NCBI GenBank assembly: GCA_029262175.1
Contig: JAJCZV010000197.1
Span: 1-60,024 of the forward strand
DNA: 60,024 bases
Reading direction: 5' to 3'
Source of the DNA: Gemmatimonadota bacterium
Lineage (GTDB): Bacteria; Gemmatimonadota; Gemmatimonadetes; Palauibacterales; Palauibacteraceae
Shown in pieces: positions 26,935-35,713 of the stretch. Positions within the stretch are counted from its first letter, which is position 1; each line of letters begins with the position of its first letter. The position numbers were made by a program, and so were the translations under genes. A model generated the notes under the pieces. It saw nothing but the letters and a program-made list of their open reading frames with translations, searched no databases and had not been told where the DNA came from.

Positions 26935-28730
26935 GTGCGATTGTTCTGCTTGTCGTCGGTCTGTCAGCGTTTCTGACGGGCGTCCTTGTCTACTCACGGT
27001 TTGTCGCGGGCAAGGTCTACAAGCTCGACCCCGACTTCGTGACGCCGGCCCACGAGTTTCAGGACGGGGTCGACTATGTGCCGACCAACAAACACGTGCT
27101 GTTCGGTCATCACTTCACGTCCGTGGCGGGGGCCGCCCCCATCGTCGGGCCGGCAATCGCCGTCTATTGGGGCTGGCTACCGGCGTTTCTGTGGGTGGTG
27201 CTCGGAACGGTGTTCGCCGGGGCCGTCCACGATTTTGGGGCTCTCTGGATTTCGACCCGTCACAAGGGTCGATCGATCGGGACGTTGACCGAGTCTATTA
27301 TCGGCAAGCGCGCGCGCGTGCTGTTTCTCTTCATCATCTTCTTTCTACTGTTGATGGTGAATGCGGTGTTCGCCGTCATCATCGCGAACCTCTTTATGGC
27401 GAATCCGGGCGCGGTCATGCCGGTCTGGGGGTCGCTGGTCGTCGCGCTGCTCGTCGGCTTTCTCATCTATCGGACCAAGGCCGGAATTTTGTGGCCGTCC
27501 CTCGGTGCGCTCGCGGTGTTGTACGTGATGATCTGGTTTGGCAACCAGGTGCCTCTCACGCTTCCCGATCTGATCGGATTCGGTCCGACGGAAGCCCAGC
27601 TCGCGACCGCCAACGGGGATGCGGCGCTCGCCGCCGAGGCCGCGCGCGCAGATGGGCAGCGCGTCGGTTGGATCGTGATTCTCTTTGCCTACACGTTCGT
27701 CGCCTCGATCCTGCCGGTTTGGCTCCTGCTTCAGCCACGCGATTACGTCAACGGCCACCAGCTCTTTGTCGCGTTGGCCATCATTGGCGCCGGCGTGATC
27801 GTGGTGAACCCCGAGATCGTTGCGCCCGCCGTCAACACCAATCTCTCAGAAGGTTCTCCCGGTTGGTTCCCGCTCTTGTTTATCACCATCGCTTGCGGAG
27901 CGATCAGCGGGTTCCATGGGCTTGTCGGTTCTGGGACCTCGTCTAAACAGTTGTCGAAGGAGACGGACGCCCGGTATGTGGGCTACGGGGGCGCGATCGG
28001 CGAGGGTTCGCTTGCGGTGATGTCCATCATCGCTTGCACGGCGGGGTTCGCAATCTATCTGAGTCGAGATGTGGGCGCCGTCCAAGGACTCGCCCTTTGG
28101 CAAGCGCACTACGGCACGTGGGAGTCGGCTGCCGCAGGACCCACGATCGCGTTTGTGAACGGGGTTGGAGCGCTGGCCGCCGGGATCGGAATCCCGGAGG
28201 CGATCGCGATCATTTTTGCCTCGGTCGTCTTGATCAGTTTTGCGGCCACGACGCTCGATACGGCTGTCCGACTCCAGCGCTACATCATCGCGGAACTCGG
28301 AGTCGAGTACGGAATCAAGATCGTTCAGAACAAGTTCATGGCGACGGGGATCGCCGTCGCGAGCTGCGCGCTGCTCGCCTTGGGCTTGGATCGAGGCGCC
28401 GGAGGGATGCGGATCTGGCCGTTGTTCGGAACCACCAATCAACTGTTGGCCGGCCTCACACTCCTCATTATTTCGCTCTACCTCATGAGCATGAAACGAC
28501 CGGTGTGGGTCACTCTGATCCCGATGGCGTTCCTCTTGACCATGACGACCTGGGCGATGCTGATCAACTTCACGCTCTATGCGAGCAACAGTCAGTGGAT
28601 GCTGCTCGCGTTCGGCGCTGCCATCTTCGTACTCGAGATTTGGTTGCTGTTCGAGGGCGCCGCGGCGATCAAGCGGGTGCGCGCCGGGGCTCGCGGGCTC
28701 GCGCCGGAGCCCGCGCCTGACGAGGCATAG
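26931..28730 (+). CDS. cstA: Carbon starvation protein A (peptide/pyruvate transporter family)
   Basis: 599 residues with about 15 hydrophobic segments. Family signatures include YKLDPDFVTPAHEFQDGVDYVPTNK near the N-terminus (read here in parts), VLFGHHFTSVAGAAPIVGPAIA, SGFHGLVGSGTSSKQL, FAATTLDTAVRLQRY and WPLFGTTNQLLAGL. E. coli CstA and its paralogue BtsT import peptides and pyruvate. The N-terminal TPAHEF is part of the normal family. The ATG at 26931 overlaps the ATPase stop; a longer start 33 codons upstream would lie in the ATPase gene. Co-translation with an ArsA-like ATPase suggests the ATPase serves CstA. Confidence 0.94.
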   Translation: MSAIVLLVVGLSAFLTGVLVYSRFVAGKVYKLDPDFVTPAHEFQDGVDYVPTNKHVLFGHHFTSVAGAAPIVGPAIAVYWGWLPAFLWVVLGTVFAGAVHDFGALWISTRHKGRSIGTLTESIIGKRARVLFLFIIFFLLLMVNAVFAVIIANLFMANPGAVMPVWGSLVVALLVGFLIYRTKAGILWPSLGALAVLYVMIWFGNQVPLTLPDLIGFGPTEAQLATANGDAALAAEAARADGQRVGWIVILFAYTFVASILPVWLLLQPRDYVNGHQLFVALAIIGAGVIVVNPEIVAPAVNTNLSEGSPGWFPLLFITIACGAISGFHGLVGSGTSSKQLSKETDARYVGYGGAIGEGSLAVMSIIACTAGFAIYLSRDVGAVQGLALWQAHYGTWESAAAGPTIAFVNGVGALAAGIGIPEAIAIIFASVVLISFAATTLDTAVRLQRYIIAELGVEYGIKIVQNKFMATGIAVASCALLALGLDRGAGGMRIWPLFGTTNQLLAGLTLLIISLYLMSMKRPVWVTLIPMAFLLTMTTWAMLINFTLYASNSQWMLLAFGAAIFVLEIWLLFEGAAAIKRVRAGARGLAPEPAPDEA

Positions 28731-28799
28731 AAAGGGCGCGAGGTGATCGAGCACGCTCCACGCTGAAACCGTGCCCGTCGTTGCCCCTTCTGCCGGTTC

Positions 28800-29405
28800 T
28801 CAGAACCGCCAGCCGACGCTCAGTACGCCGAACTCCAAGGCGAGCCGCGAATCGGTAAGTCCCGACAGGCGCAGCGGCTCATCCACCTTGGCCAGCGCCC
28901 GGCCCTCGGGGAGTCCGACGATGGCAAGCGGCTCGAACGTGAAATGCATGTTGCCCGCGCCCACCGGTACGCGGACGCCCAACCCCGCTCGCCACACCAC
29001 GCCGTCCCGCCGGTCGCCCCCATTGGAGTCTAGATATCCGGCTTCCAGGTGCGGTACGATCCGAATCGGGCGTCTGCCCAAGCTCGCGGCGCCGATGGCC
29101 CAGGGCGCCTCAACGCCACCCGTGAACCGAAAACTTTCGCTCTGAACGTCGGCAAAAAAATCGGCGAAACCCACGGATACACCGCCCGTCAGCGTGAGGC
29201 CCGGACCTCCGCCGACGCTCGGAGCGACAACGGGGACGCCCAGGTTCAACCCGACGAGGGGACGGTCGGAATGTCCCTCCGCGAAAGTGACCAGAAACCC
29301 GACGCGGGTCTCGACGTGCAGACCCTGACTCTGTGCCTGCTCTGCGAATCCGAGGCCGCACCCGATGACGACGAGGGCGCAGGCGACGACGGTCGGCCGC
29401 TTCAT
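28800..29405 (-). CDS. Predicted secreted outer-membrane beta-barrel protein
   Basis: 201 residues with a signal peptide (MKRPTVVACALVV... QAQS) and alternating-hydrophobicity strands (VETRVGFLVTF, LTLTGGVSVGFADFF, FRFTGGVEAPWAI, RIVPHLEAGYLD, VVWRAGLGVRVPVG, LEFGVLSVGWRF), ending in an aromatic F as outer-membrane proteins do. Its ATG overlaps the stop of the following similar gene (29402-30004), so both are made together. Function unknown. Confidence 0.72.
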   Translation of the reverse strand: MKRPTVVACALVVIGCGLGFAEQAQSQGLHVETRVGFLVTFAEGHSDRPLVGLNLGVPVVAPSVGGGPGLTLTGGVSVGFADFFADVQSESFRFTGGVEAPWAIGAASLGRRPIRIVPHLEAGYLDSNGGDRRDGVVWRAGLGVRVPVGAGNMHFTFEPLAIVGLPEGRALAKVDEPLRLSGLTDSRLALEFGVLSVGWRF

Positions 29406-30004
29406 ATTTGGAGCCCGAGCATGATGTTCGGCACGAGACCGAAGGTGCTTCCGGCGGCGGACGGCCCGCCGAGCTCGAACCCTTCGTAGACGACACCCAT
29501 CACCGAACCGTCGAGGAAAAATCGATCGCTAAAGGCCCACGTCACCCCGGGTCCGAGGTGGATGGAGAAGCGAGGCTCGACTTTGTCGCCTGGTCCCGGT
29601 GTCGAGTCCCCAAGGAGCTCCCCCACGCCGGTGAACCAATAGACGAGCCACCGATTCGACGGTTGTAGTCCAAAGTACAGACCCGCATTGACGTGGATCA
29701 CGTCGACGCGACCCTCCGTCTCGTGATCGGTCAGACATCCTTCCCAACCCGTTCTGAACCCGATTCTGAGTTTCTCATTCCCCGGGAACGGGGCGAAGCG
29801 GTGCCCGATACGGAGCCCCTGCCAGCGGCAGGACTCGAGTCCGGACTTCGATTGGAAGGAGCCGGCCCCGGTGGTGAGGCCGACCTCGAATCGCCCGCCC
29901 CGGAGTGGGCCCTCCTGAGCCCGCGCTGAACCGGGCCAAAACGCGCACGTGCCCACGGTCGCGACGAAGAGCGCACGGCCCCAGCCCCTACTGTTAGTCT
30001 GCAT
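29402..30004 (-). CDS. Predicted secreted outer-membrane beta-barrel protein, first gene of the pair
   Basis: 200 residues. Signal peptide (1-29, GSARAQE), then strands such as GRFEVGLTTGAGSF, LRIGHRFAPFPG, LRIGFRTGWEG, HVNAGLYFGLQ, WLVYWFTGVGELL, FSIHLGPGVTWAF and FGLVPNIMLGLQI. Two cysteines (SCRW and EGCLTD) could form a disulfide. It is translationally coupled to the gene at 28800-29405. Function unknown. Confidence 0.72.
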   Translation of the reverse strand: MQTNSRGWGRALFVATVGTCAFWPGSARAQEGPLRGGRFEVGLTTGAGSFQSKSGLESCRWQGLRIGHRFAPFPGNEKLRIGFRTGWEGCLTDHETEGRVDVIHVNAGLYFGLQPSNRWLVYWFTGVGELLGDSTPGPGDKVEPRFSIHLGPGVTWAFSDRFFLDGSVMGVVYEGFELGGPSAAGSTFGLVPNIMLGLQI

Positions 30005-30099
30005 ACAACCGCCTGCGGTCGAGCGCTGTCCATCCTGACGAGAGCGCGGGGTGATTCACGTGCCGAATCTACACAACACATGAGAAGAAGATAACGGCT

Positions 30100-31191
30100 A
30101 TGGCGTCAGGGAAGAGACGCGACGCGTTCATGTCGGCGCCAACTGCCCTGCTCGTGGCGGCGGGCTTCTTTGGGTGCGGGGGTGACGACGCACGGGTGGA
30201 TGATCCGGTGCCAGCCGATGGGCCGATCCGCCCGACGGCTGATCACCACCTCCATATTCGCAGCGCGGCGGGTGCGGCAATGACGGACGAGCTGAGTCGC
30301 GAGCCCGGGTCGCCAGGGGAGCCGAGCGGGCCGTCGCGTGCCGCGGATGCGATCGCGGCGATGGACTCGGCTGGAGTCGAATACGGATTCATTCTTTCCA
30401 TCGCATACATGTATGGCATGCCGTACATCGAGGTCGCCGACGAGCACGCCAAGGTCAGAGCCGAGAACGACTACGTTGCAGAACAGGTCTCCGCCTATCC
30501 CGATCGGCTCGTAGGTGCCTGCTCTGTGAACCCGCTGGCCGACTACGCGCTCGAGGAAATCGAGCGCTGCGGTGCCGAAGAGAGGCTTTCGGCGCTCAAG
30601 TTGCACTTCACGAACTCGGGCGTCGATCTTCGTAATTCGGCTCACGTCGAACGACTCCAACTCGTGTTTCGTAGCCTGAGGCGTTTGGATCTGCCCGCCA
30701 TCGTGCACATGCGAACGCGCGAAGAGGGCTATGGAGTTCGGGACGCGAACATCTTCGTCGACGATGTGTTGTCTCAGGCCCCGGGTCTACCCGTTCAGAT
30801 CGCCCACATGGCGGGTTGGGGCGGTTATGATGACGCGACCGACGAAGCGTTGGGCGTCTTCGCCGATGCGTTCGATGCCGGTCGTCTGAATCGTGACGAC
30901 TACTCGTTTGGTCTGGGCGCGGTCGTCTTCAACCCCGCAGCCGCGGGAGCGGACACATCGCTCGCGCGCGGGGTGGCAGAAGCAAATCAAAAGCTCGCCG
31001 CGCGGATCCGCCAAATCGGTTTGGATCGAGTGGTGTTCGCGACGGATTGGCCTTCTTGGCCCCCCGTGGAGGACAAGCGGACGGGCATCTACCGGAACAT
31101 CCTTCTCATGGAACGGGCGCTGCCGCTTACCGAAAACGAGCGAAGGCGTCTGTTCTCGAACGTCGGGTCCGTGTTGGACCGAGCCCGCTAG
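30100..31191 (+). CDS. Lipoprotein amidohydrolase (amidohydrolase_2/COG2159-like)
   Basis: 363 residues. A lipobox is visible in VAAGFFGC (Cys at about 26). The TIM-barrel metal residues appear as ADHHLHIRS near the N-terminus, LHFTNS after strand 4, AIVHMRT, PVQIAHMAG and FATDWPSWPP, the order of the ACMSD/amidohydrolase_2 family, which performs decarboxylation or hydrolysis. Export of such an enzyme as a lipoprotein is less usual. ATG 30130 would also give a signal peptide. The substrate is unknown. Confidence 0.85.
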   Translation: MASGKRRDAFMSAPTALLVAAGFFGCGGDDARVDDPVPADGPIRPTADHHLHIRSAAGAAMTDELSREPGSPGEPSGPSRAADAIAAMDSAGVEYGFILSIAYMYGMPYIEVADEHAKVRAENDYVAEQVSAYPDRLVGACSVNPLADYALEEIERCGAEERLSALKLHFTNSGVDLRNSAHVERLQLVFRSLRRLDLPAIVHMRTREEGYGVRDANIFVDDVLSQAPGLPVQIAHMAGWGGYDDATDEALGVFADAFDAGRLNRDDYSFGLGAVVFNPAAAGADTSLARGVAEANQKLAARIRQIGLDRVVFATDWPSWPPVEDKRTGIYRNILLMERALPLTENERRRLFSNVGSVLDRAR

Positions 31192-31222
31192 CGTCGAGGG
31201 TTGGACTGGAATCGGAGTTGGG

Positions 31223-33805
31223 CTACGAGCCGCCGTTAGGAGATGGCGTGTTGAAGCTTTGTATCCAAAGATCGGTGTCTCGCTCGAGAACGATGTAGTA
31301 GAGATGCCGCGCGTCGGCGTCGTAGATCCCGCTCGTTAGACTGGCCGTATCGGTCATTACGAGTCGCGGCGTTCCTCCGTCCATCGGTACGGCCCACAGA
31401 CTCGGGTCCGGCTCTTCCTCGTATTTGACGAACACCGTCTTCCCGTCGCGAGCCCAAACGGGGTTCGTGGCGCCAATAGACAAGATGCGGACGTCCGCTC
31501 CGTCCTCAGAGATCACTCGAACGTCATGGTACGTCTCGAACGCGATCCAAGCTCCGTCGGGGGACCATCGCGGTTCCGCGCCTGATTGAGTCCAAAGCCG
31601 GGTTGGCTCGCCCCAGGTGCCATCGGTTTCGGAGCGTTTGGTCACGAAAAGGCTGGGCCCGTCGGTATTCGGCAGGCGCCGCTGGAAGACGATCTGATCG
31701 CCGATCGGAGACCAATCGGGGAAAGCGTCACGGGCTGACCCCCGGGTCAGTCGTGTTTCCGTTCCTCGATCCAGATCTGCGATGTGGAGGTGTCGTCCTT
31801 CGTCGCCCTCGTACGCGTAGTAGACGATTCGATCGCCCGTCGGAGAAAACGATGGAGCGAAAGCATGGCCCGCACGGTTCGTGATCCGTCGGCCGCTACC
31901 GCCGCGTCCCATCTCCATGACGAAGAGGTCGTGACTTCCATCTTCGTTCGCATCGAAGCCAAGCAGGCCTTTGCCCGGTGAAACGCGCAGGGTCTCGGTG
32001 TACGCGTCGCCGCCGGTCACTCGCCGGCCGTCCCCCGCATCAACCGAAACTCCGCTCTCTGGGATGGGAACTCGCCAGACGCTCGCGCTTTGAATCAGCA
32101 TGGAGAACACGAGTCGAGTCCCGTCAGCGGAAAGGCTCGCATCGGTCACGGACGCCCCCGATGTCATCCTCTCAACATCGGCGGACGGGATGCCGCCCGC
32201 GTCGAGCCCAATACGATAGACGTCGAGTGTGCCTGCCCGATCCGAGACGAACCACAGGGCGTCGCTATTGCGCGCCCACATCGGGTTTGCATTCGTGGCC
32301 CCACCGCCGACGATTTGTCGCGCCTGTCCTCTTAGGGAGCTCACGAGCCAGATGGAGGCGGGGGCCGCGTTTGTCCCCGGATCGTAGTTGCCTTCGACGA
32401 ACGCGATCCAACGCCCGTCGGGCGACCACGCCGGTGAATTCGGCTCCAGGCTCTGAACCAACGCAACCGTCGAGCCCGTCGCGAGCGTCGTCACGTAGAG
32501 GGTACTGCCGGCGGTATGCGCGATCCTTGCCCCGTCAGGAGACCAGGCCACTCCGCGCACGAGCAGGTCCTCCTCGGTCTCGCGGACGGTCCTGGCCGTC
32601 CCCCCGAGGATCATCACTTGGACGCGCGATCGATTGTTCATATCGGTGACGAACGCGAGCTGCTTCCCGTCGGGCGACCATGTGGGGTGGTGGTGCGAGC
32701 CAGGGAGATCCCGGGTCAAGATGATCGGATCGGCTCCGATCTCGCGCTGGTAAATGTCCGTTCGGGTTCTCGAGCCGCCCGAGTACGCGACCCACCGGCC
32801 GTCGGGCGATATCGCGGGGTTCGTTTCGTTCCCCGGCCCGTTCGTCAGCTGTACGAGTGACCCCGACCGTGACGTCGGTGGTGTGGTCCTGACGAACCAC
32901 GCGGCGCCGAGGGTCCCCACCATCACGAGCGATAAAGCGATCGCCCACGCCGACCGTGGAAGGGAACGCAATCGGGTAGGGGCGTTTGCCCCTGTGCTTC
33001 TCGGCACTCGGTGGCCCGCTGTGGTGTCGACCCCCTCATGATTCATCTCTCGCGCCAGGCTCTCCGTACCAAGAGAACCCGATGCCGGTCGGGCCTGTTC
33101 GGCGCCCGCCCCGCCCCGAAGCACGTCGATGACCGATTGTGTTTCTGACGAAGGCGCTACCCCGAGATCTTCCTGAAGCCGCTGCGTAAAGCGGTCAAAC
33201 TCACGCAGTGCGCCGGCGCGATCGCCTCGATCCGACAAGGTCTGGAACAAACGCTGTGCGACCTTCTCGTCGTAGGGAGTCAGGTCGAGCGCGCGACGCG
33301 CCCAATGCACGGCCTTGTCGCTCTGGTCGGTAACGGACAGCGACTGCGCGGCCTCCGACGCGAGTCTCCTCAGCCGGCGACGGTTCTCTTCTAACCATCT
33401 TTGGAACTCAGGGGCACCCGACAAATGGAACCCTTCGAGCAGGCCTCGATCATATAATTCGAGTGAAGACTCAGGATCTGCGGGAAGGCTGTCCTCGAAC
33501 GCTCTTGCGTCGCACCAGAAAACGTCACGGTCGACACCGACCTCTTCCCGCCCGCGACTGCGTACGGCTTCGCCGAGATCGGAACGGAGTTGGAGCAGCG
33601 TCTGCCGAAGGGCCGAACGCGCATGCCTGTCGTCCGATTCCGGCCAGAACAGTCCGAGCAGTGTGTCCCGGCGATGGAAGCCGGGTGACGCACACGCCAG
33701 GTAGGAAAGAAGGGCAAGACGCTTGGGGGACCGCGTAAGCGACGTCAATTCTGTCCCATCGGGACTCTCGCATCGCGTAGGCCTGAGCAAATACAATCGG
33801 ACCAA
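31223..33805 (-). CDS. SARP/BTAD-type transcriptional activator fused to a TolB/PD40 beta-propeller by one membrane helix
   Basis: 860 residues. Residues about 1-95 form the winged-helix DNA-binding region (SPKRLALLSYLACA, LFWPESDDRHARSALRQTLLQLRSDLG), 100-235 the bacterial activation domain with TPR-like helices, about 285-305 a membrane helix (SAWAIALSLVMVGTLGAAWFV), and 320-860 WD40/PD40 repeats (ISPDGRWVAYSG, WSPDGKQLAFV, WSPDGARIAHT, FSPTGDRIVYY, WSPDGAWIAFE). This predicts a CadC/ToxR-like one-component sensor with a periplasmic propeller. TTG 33805 has GGAGGG seven bases upstream. It is divergent from a LamG lipoprotein gene, a possible target. Confidence 0.92.
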   Translation of the reverse strand: MVRLYLLRPTRCESPDGTELTSLTRSPKRLALLSYLACASPGFHRRDTLLGLFWPESDDRHARSALRQTLLQLRSDLGEAVRSRGREEVGVDRDVFWCDARAFEDSLPADPESSLELYDRGLLEGFHLSGAPEFQRWLEENRRRLRRLASEAAQSLSVTDQSDKAVHWARRALDLTPYDEKVAQRLFQTLSDRGDRAGALREFDRFTQRLQEDLGVAPSSETQSVIDVLRGGAGAEQARPASGSLGTESLAREMNHEGVDTTAGHRVPRSTGANAPTRLRSLPRSAWAIALSLVMVGTLGAAWFVRTTPPTSRSGSLVQLTNGPGNETNPAISPDGRWVAYSGGSRTRTDIYQREIGADPIILTRDLPGSHHHPTWSPDGKQLAFVTDMNNRSRVQVMILGGTARTVRETEEDLLVRGVAWSPDGARIAHTAGSTLYVTTLATGSTVALVQSLEPNSPAWSPDGRWIAFVEGNYDPGTNAAPASIWLVSSLRGQARQIVGGGATNANPMWARNSDALWFVSDRAGTLDVYRIGLDAGGIPSADVERMTSGASVTDASLSADGTRLVFSMLIQSASVWRVPIPESGVSVDAGDGRRVTGGDAYTETLRVSPGKGLLGFDANEDGSHDLFVMEMGRGGSGRRITNRAGHAFAPSFSPTGDRIVYYAYEGDEGRHLHIADLDRGTETRLTRGSARDAFPDWSPIGDQIVFQRRLPNTDGPSLFVTKRSETDGTWGEPTRLWTQSGAEPRWSPDGAWIAFETYHDVRVISEDGADVRILSIGATNPVWARDGKTVFVKYEEEPDPSLWAVPMDGGTPRLVMTDTASLTSGIYDADARHLYYIVLERDTDLWIQSFNTPSPNGGS

Positions 33806-34062
33806 AGCCGCCCTCCAAAATCAGGGGATCGCTCACCGTGATCTGAGAACCTGAGGCAACGTACGGCTCGGAGGGCCGGTTCAGCAGGGTACTTGCCTGC
33901 CTTCCGATCGAACTAACGCTCATCTCACGAACCGCTGACGTTCCACTCCCAGACTGCGTGTTGAATCGCCCGCGGGTGCAGTCACCGCCTGTCTGCGCGG
34001 CCTCAGTCTCGAGGCCTACCAGGTCGGTGGCTGTGCCTCGGGCACCACTAGAAGGAGGACAG

Positions 34063-35253
34063 ATGCGCAGACTGGCCAGAGGGTCGATCGTTTCGCTCGC
34101 GGGGCTCGTGCTCTTCATCGGAGCTTGTGAGGACGCACCGCTAAGCCCGGTGGACGGACTGGACCTCCGCGGTCCAACCGCCGCGATCGAGGACGCCGCA
34201 CACAGCGCCGTCGAACACATCTATTTTCTACCACCGATGGTGCCGGATCCCGTGGTTTCGGGGGTCTTCGACGGATCGCTCGACCCCACCGTCGAGATTT
34301 GTGAACTCGACGGAGCGGACTGCGCAGCCACGCAGCCGTCCGGGTTCCCGATCGTCTACACGGCGTCCACCGGCCCCGGCGGAGAGACGGTGAAGGTGAG
34401 CGCCGCCGACGAACACTACAAGGTAAATTGGCACACCGATGAGTTCGCATTGAGCGATGCCCTTTTCTATCGGATCGAGGTGCGCCTCGAGGGCCAGGTC
34501 ATCGGCTTTGCGGACGTAGACGTGGTCAATAGCGGGAAGGACTTGAAGAACGTCGACACCGGTGAGTTCATCGGGCTCAAGGATGGCCGCACGCTGCCGA
34601 TCAAGTTTCGACTCGAAGAGGGGGCCGGAGTGTGCACTCCGATCGATGGGCTGGTGGCTTGGTGGACCGGCGACGGAAACGCAGACGACGTCATAGGGAC
34701 TGCGGATGGAAGTCTGGTGGGTAACACGACGTTCGTCTCGGGACTTGCGGACCAGGCATTCAGCCTCGACGGGTCCGGAGACTACGTATCAGCGCCGTTC
34801 GCATACGCGGGCGCTTTCACGCTGGATCTTTGGGCGAACGCGAACACGACGAGTCAGACGGTCTTTACTTCAGTGTTTTCCTCCGCCAATCCTGGCAATT
34901 ATAACCCACACTTCCAGATCGAGTTCGACGGCGCGGGGAACTACCGATTCGACGGTGGCAACTCGGAGCTGGAACTGGCGTTCGGGGCCGTCGCGACCGC
35001 CTGGCAGCACATCGCCATCACTTACGATGGAACGGACGTCAGTACCTATCTGAACGGCGTATTCGTGGCGACCGGAACCTGGGCGGGACTGGGAGCGACT
35101 CTCGGGTTTGAGATCGTCAAAATCGGAATCAACCGAGACACGAGCCGGAGTTTTGACGGACTCGTGGATGAGGTGGAGATCTACGACCGCGCGCTCAGCG
35201 CATCGGAGATTCAGGACATCTACAACGCCGGCGGAGACAAATGTAAACCCTGA
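34063..35253 (+). CDS. LamG/concanavalin-like domain lipoprotein
   Basis: 396 residues. Lipobox LFIGAC (Cys about 20), a middle beta-sandwich of unknown type (about 45-190; VSGVFDGSLDPTVEICELDG, YKVNWHTDEFALSDALFYRIEV, GRTLPIKFRLEEG) and a C-terminal LamG jelly-roll (about 195-395; GLVAWWTGDGNADD, AFSLDGSGDYVS, FTLDLWANANTTSQT, WQHIAITYDGTDVSTYLNG, GLVDEVEIYDRALSASEIQDIYNAG). GGAGG lies just before the ATG. LamG domains bind sugars or proteins; the target is unknown. Confidence 0.88.
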   Translation: MRRLARGSIVSLAGLVLFIGACEDAPLSPVDGLDLRGPTAAIEDAAHSAVEHIYFLPPMVPDPVVSGVFDGSLDPTVEICELDGADCAATQPSGFPIVYTASTGPGGETVKVSAADEHYKVNWHTDEFALSDALFYRIEVRLEGQVIGFADVDVVNSGKDLKNVDTGEFIGLKDGRTLPIKFRLEEGAGVCTPIDGLVAWWTGDGNADDVIGTADGSLVGNTTFVSGLADQAFSLDGSGDYVSAPFAYAGAFTLDLWANANTTSQTVFTSVFSSANPGNYNPHFQIEFDGAGNYRFDGGNSELELAFGAVATAWQHIAITYDGTDVSTYLNGVFVATGTWAGLGATLGFEIVKIGINRDTSRSFDGLVDEVEIYDRALSASEIQDIYNAGGDKCKP

Positions 35254-35289
35254 CGCACGGCAGTTGCTTCACACTGTGCAGCGGGTCTA

Positions 35290-35337
35290 GGCAGGCTGGG
35301 GAAGGGGGGTCGGTTCGCGCCGGCCTCCCCCACTGCC
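35290..35337. terminator. Imperfect hairpin between convergent genes
   Basis: GGCAG (35290-35294) pairs with CTGCC (35333-35337), and inside it a G-run and CGG pair with CCG and a C-run. It sits between the stop of the LamG gene and the stop of the convergent YCII gene, but no T-run follows on either strand, so it may be a Rho-assisted or processing hairpin rather than an intrinsic terminator. Confidence 0.45.
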
Positions 35338-35353
35338 GGGTTGGCGACGCGGC

Positions 35354-35641
35354 CTAGTGCGATCTGATCTCGTAGACTCGGATGCTCGCGATAAACGGAC
35401 AGGTCGCCGCGATGGTCTCCGCCTCTTCGAATGACTCCGCCTCGATCACGTTGTAGCCTGTCATGGAGTCCATTCCCCACGGCAGATCTTTGCTGCCCGC
35501 GCTCGAAATCTCTTTGCCCCCCATGAATCCGCCCTGGTCGACGGTCTTATCGGAGATGGACTGGAACCACGCGCCCCATGCCTGCATGATCTCCGGCGTT
35601 GGCTGCTCGAAGCCGAGATGCAACAACATGAACTTCTTCAA
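35354..35641 (-). CDS. YCII-related small protein
   Basis: 95 residues of the YCII ferredoxin-like fold: MLLHLGFEQPTPEIMQAWGAWFQSI, then GMDSMTGYNVIEAESFEEAETIAATCPFI and the closing strand SIRVYEIRSH. The TTG at 35641 has AGGAG upstream; ATG 35629 is an alternative. No ECF sigma factor is nearby, in contrast with the DGPF protein at 8972-9334. Function unknown. Confidence 0.82.
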   Translation of the reverse strand: MKKFMLLHLGFEQPTPEIMQAWGAWFQSISDKTVDQGGFMGGKEISSAGSKDLPWGMDSMTGYNVIEAESFEEAETIAATCPFIASIRVYEIRSH

Positions 35642-35713
35642 ATGACGCTCCTGGCGGTTGGTTGGGTGACAAGGTCCAAGGGCCTACCCGTGAGGCGAGG
35701 GTGCCTTGGCGCC

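Noticed and set aside
27846..28754. 302-codon minus-strand frame opposite cstA
   Set aside because: Shadow of the cstA codon pattern; highly charged with no motif.
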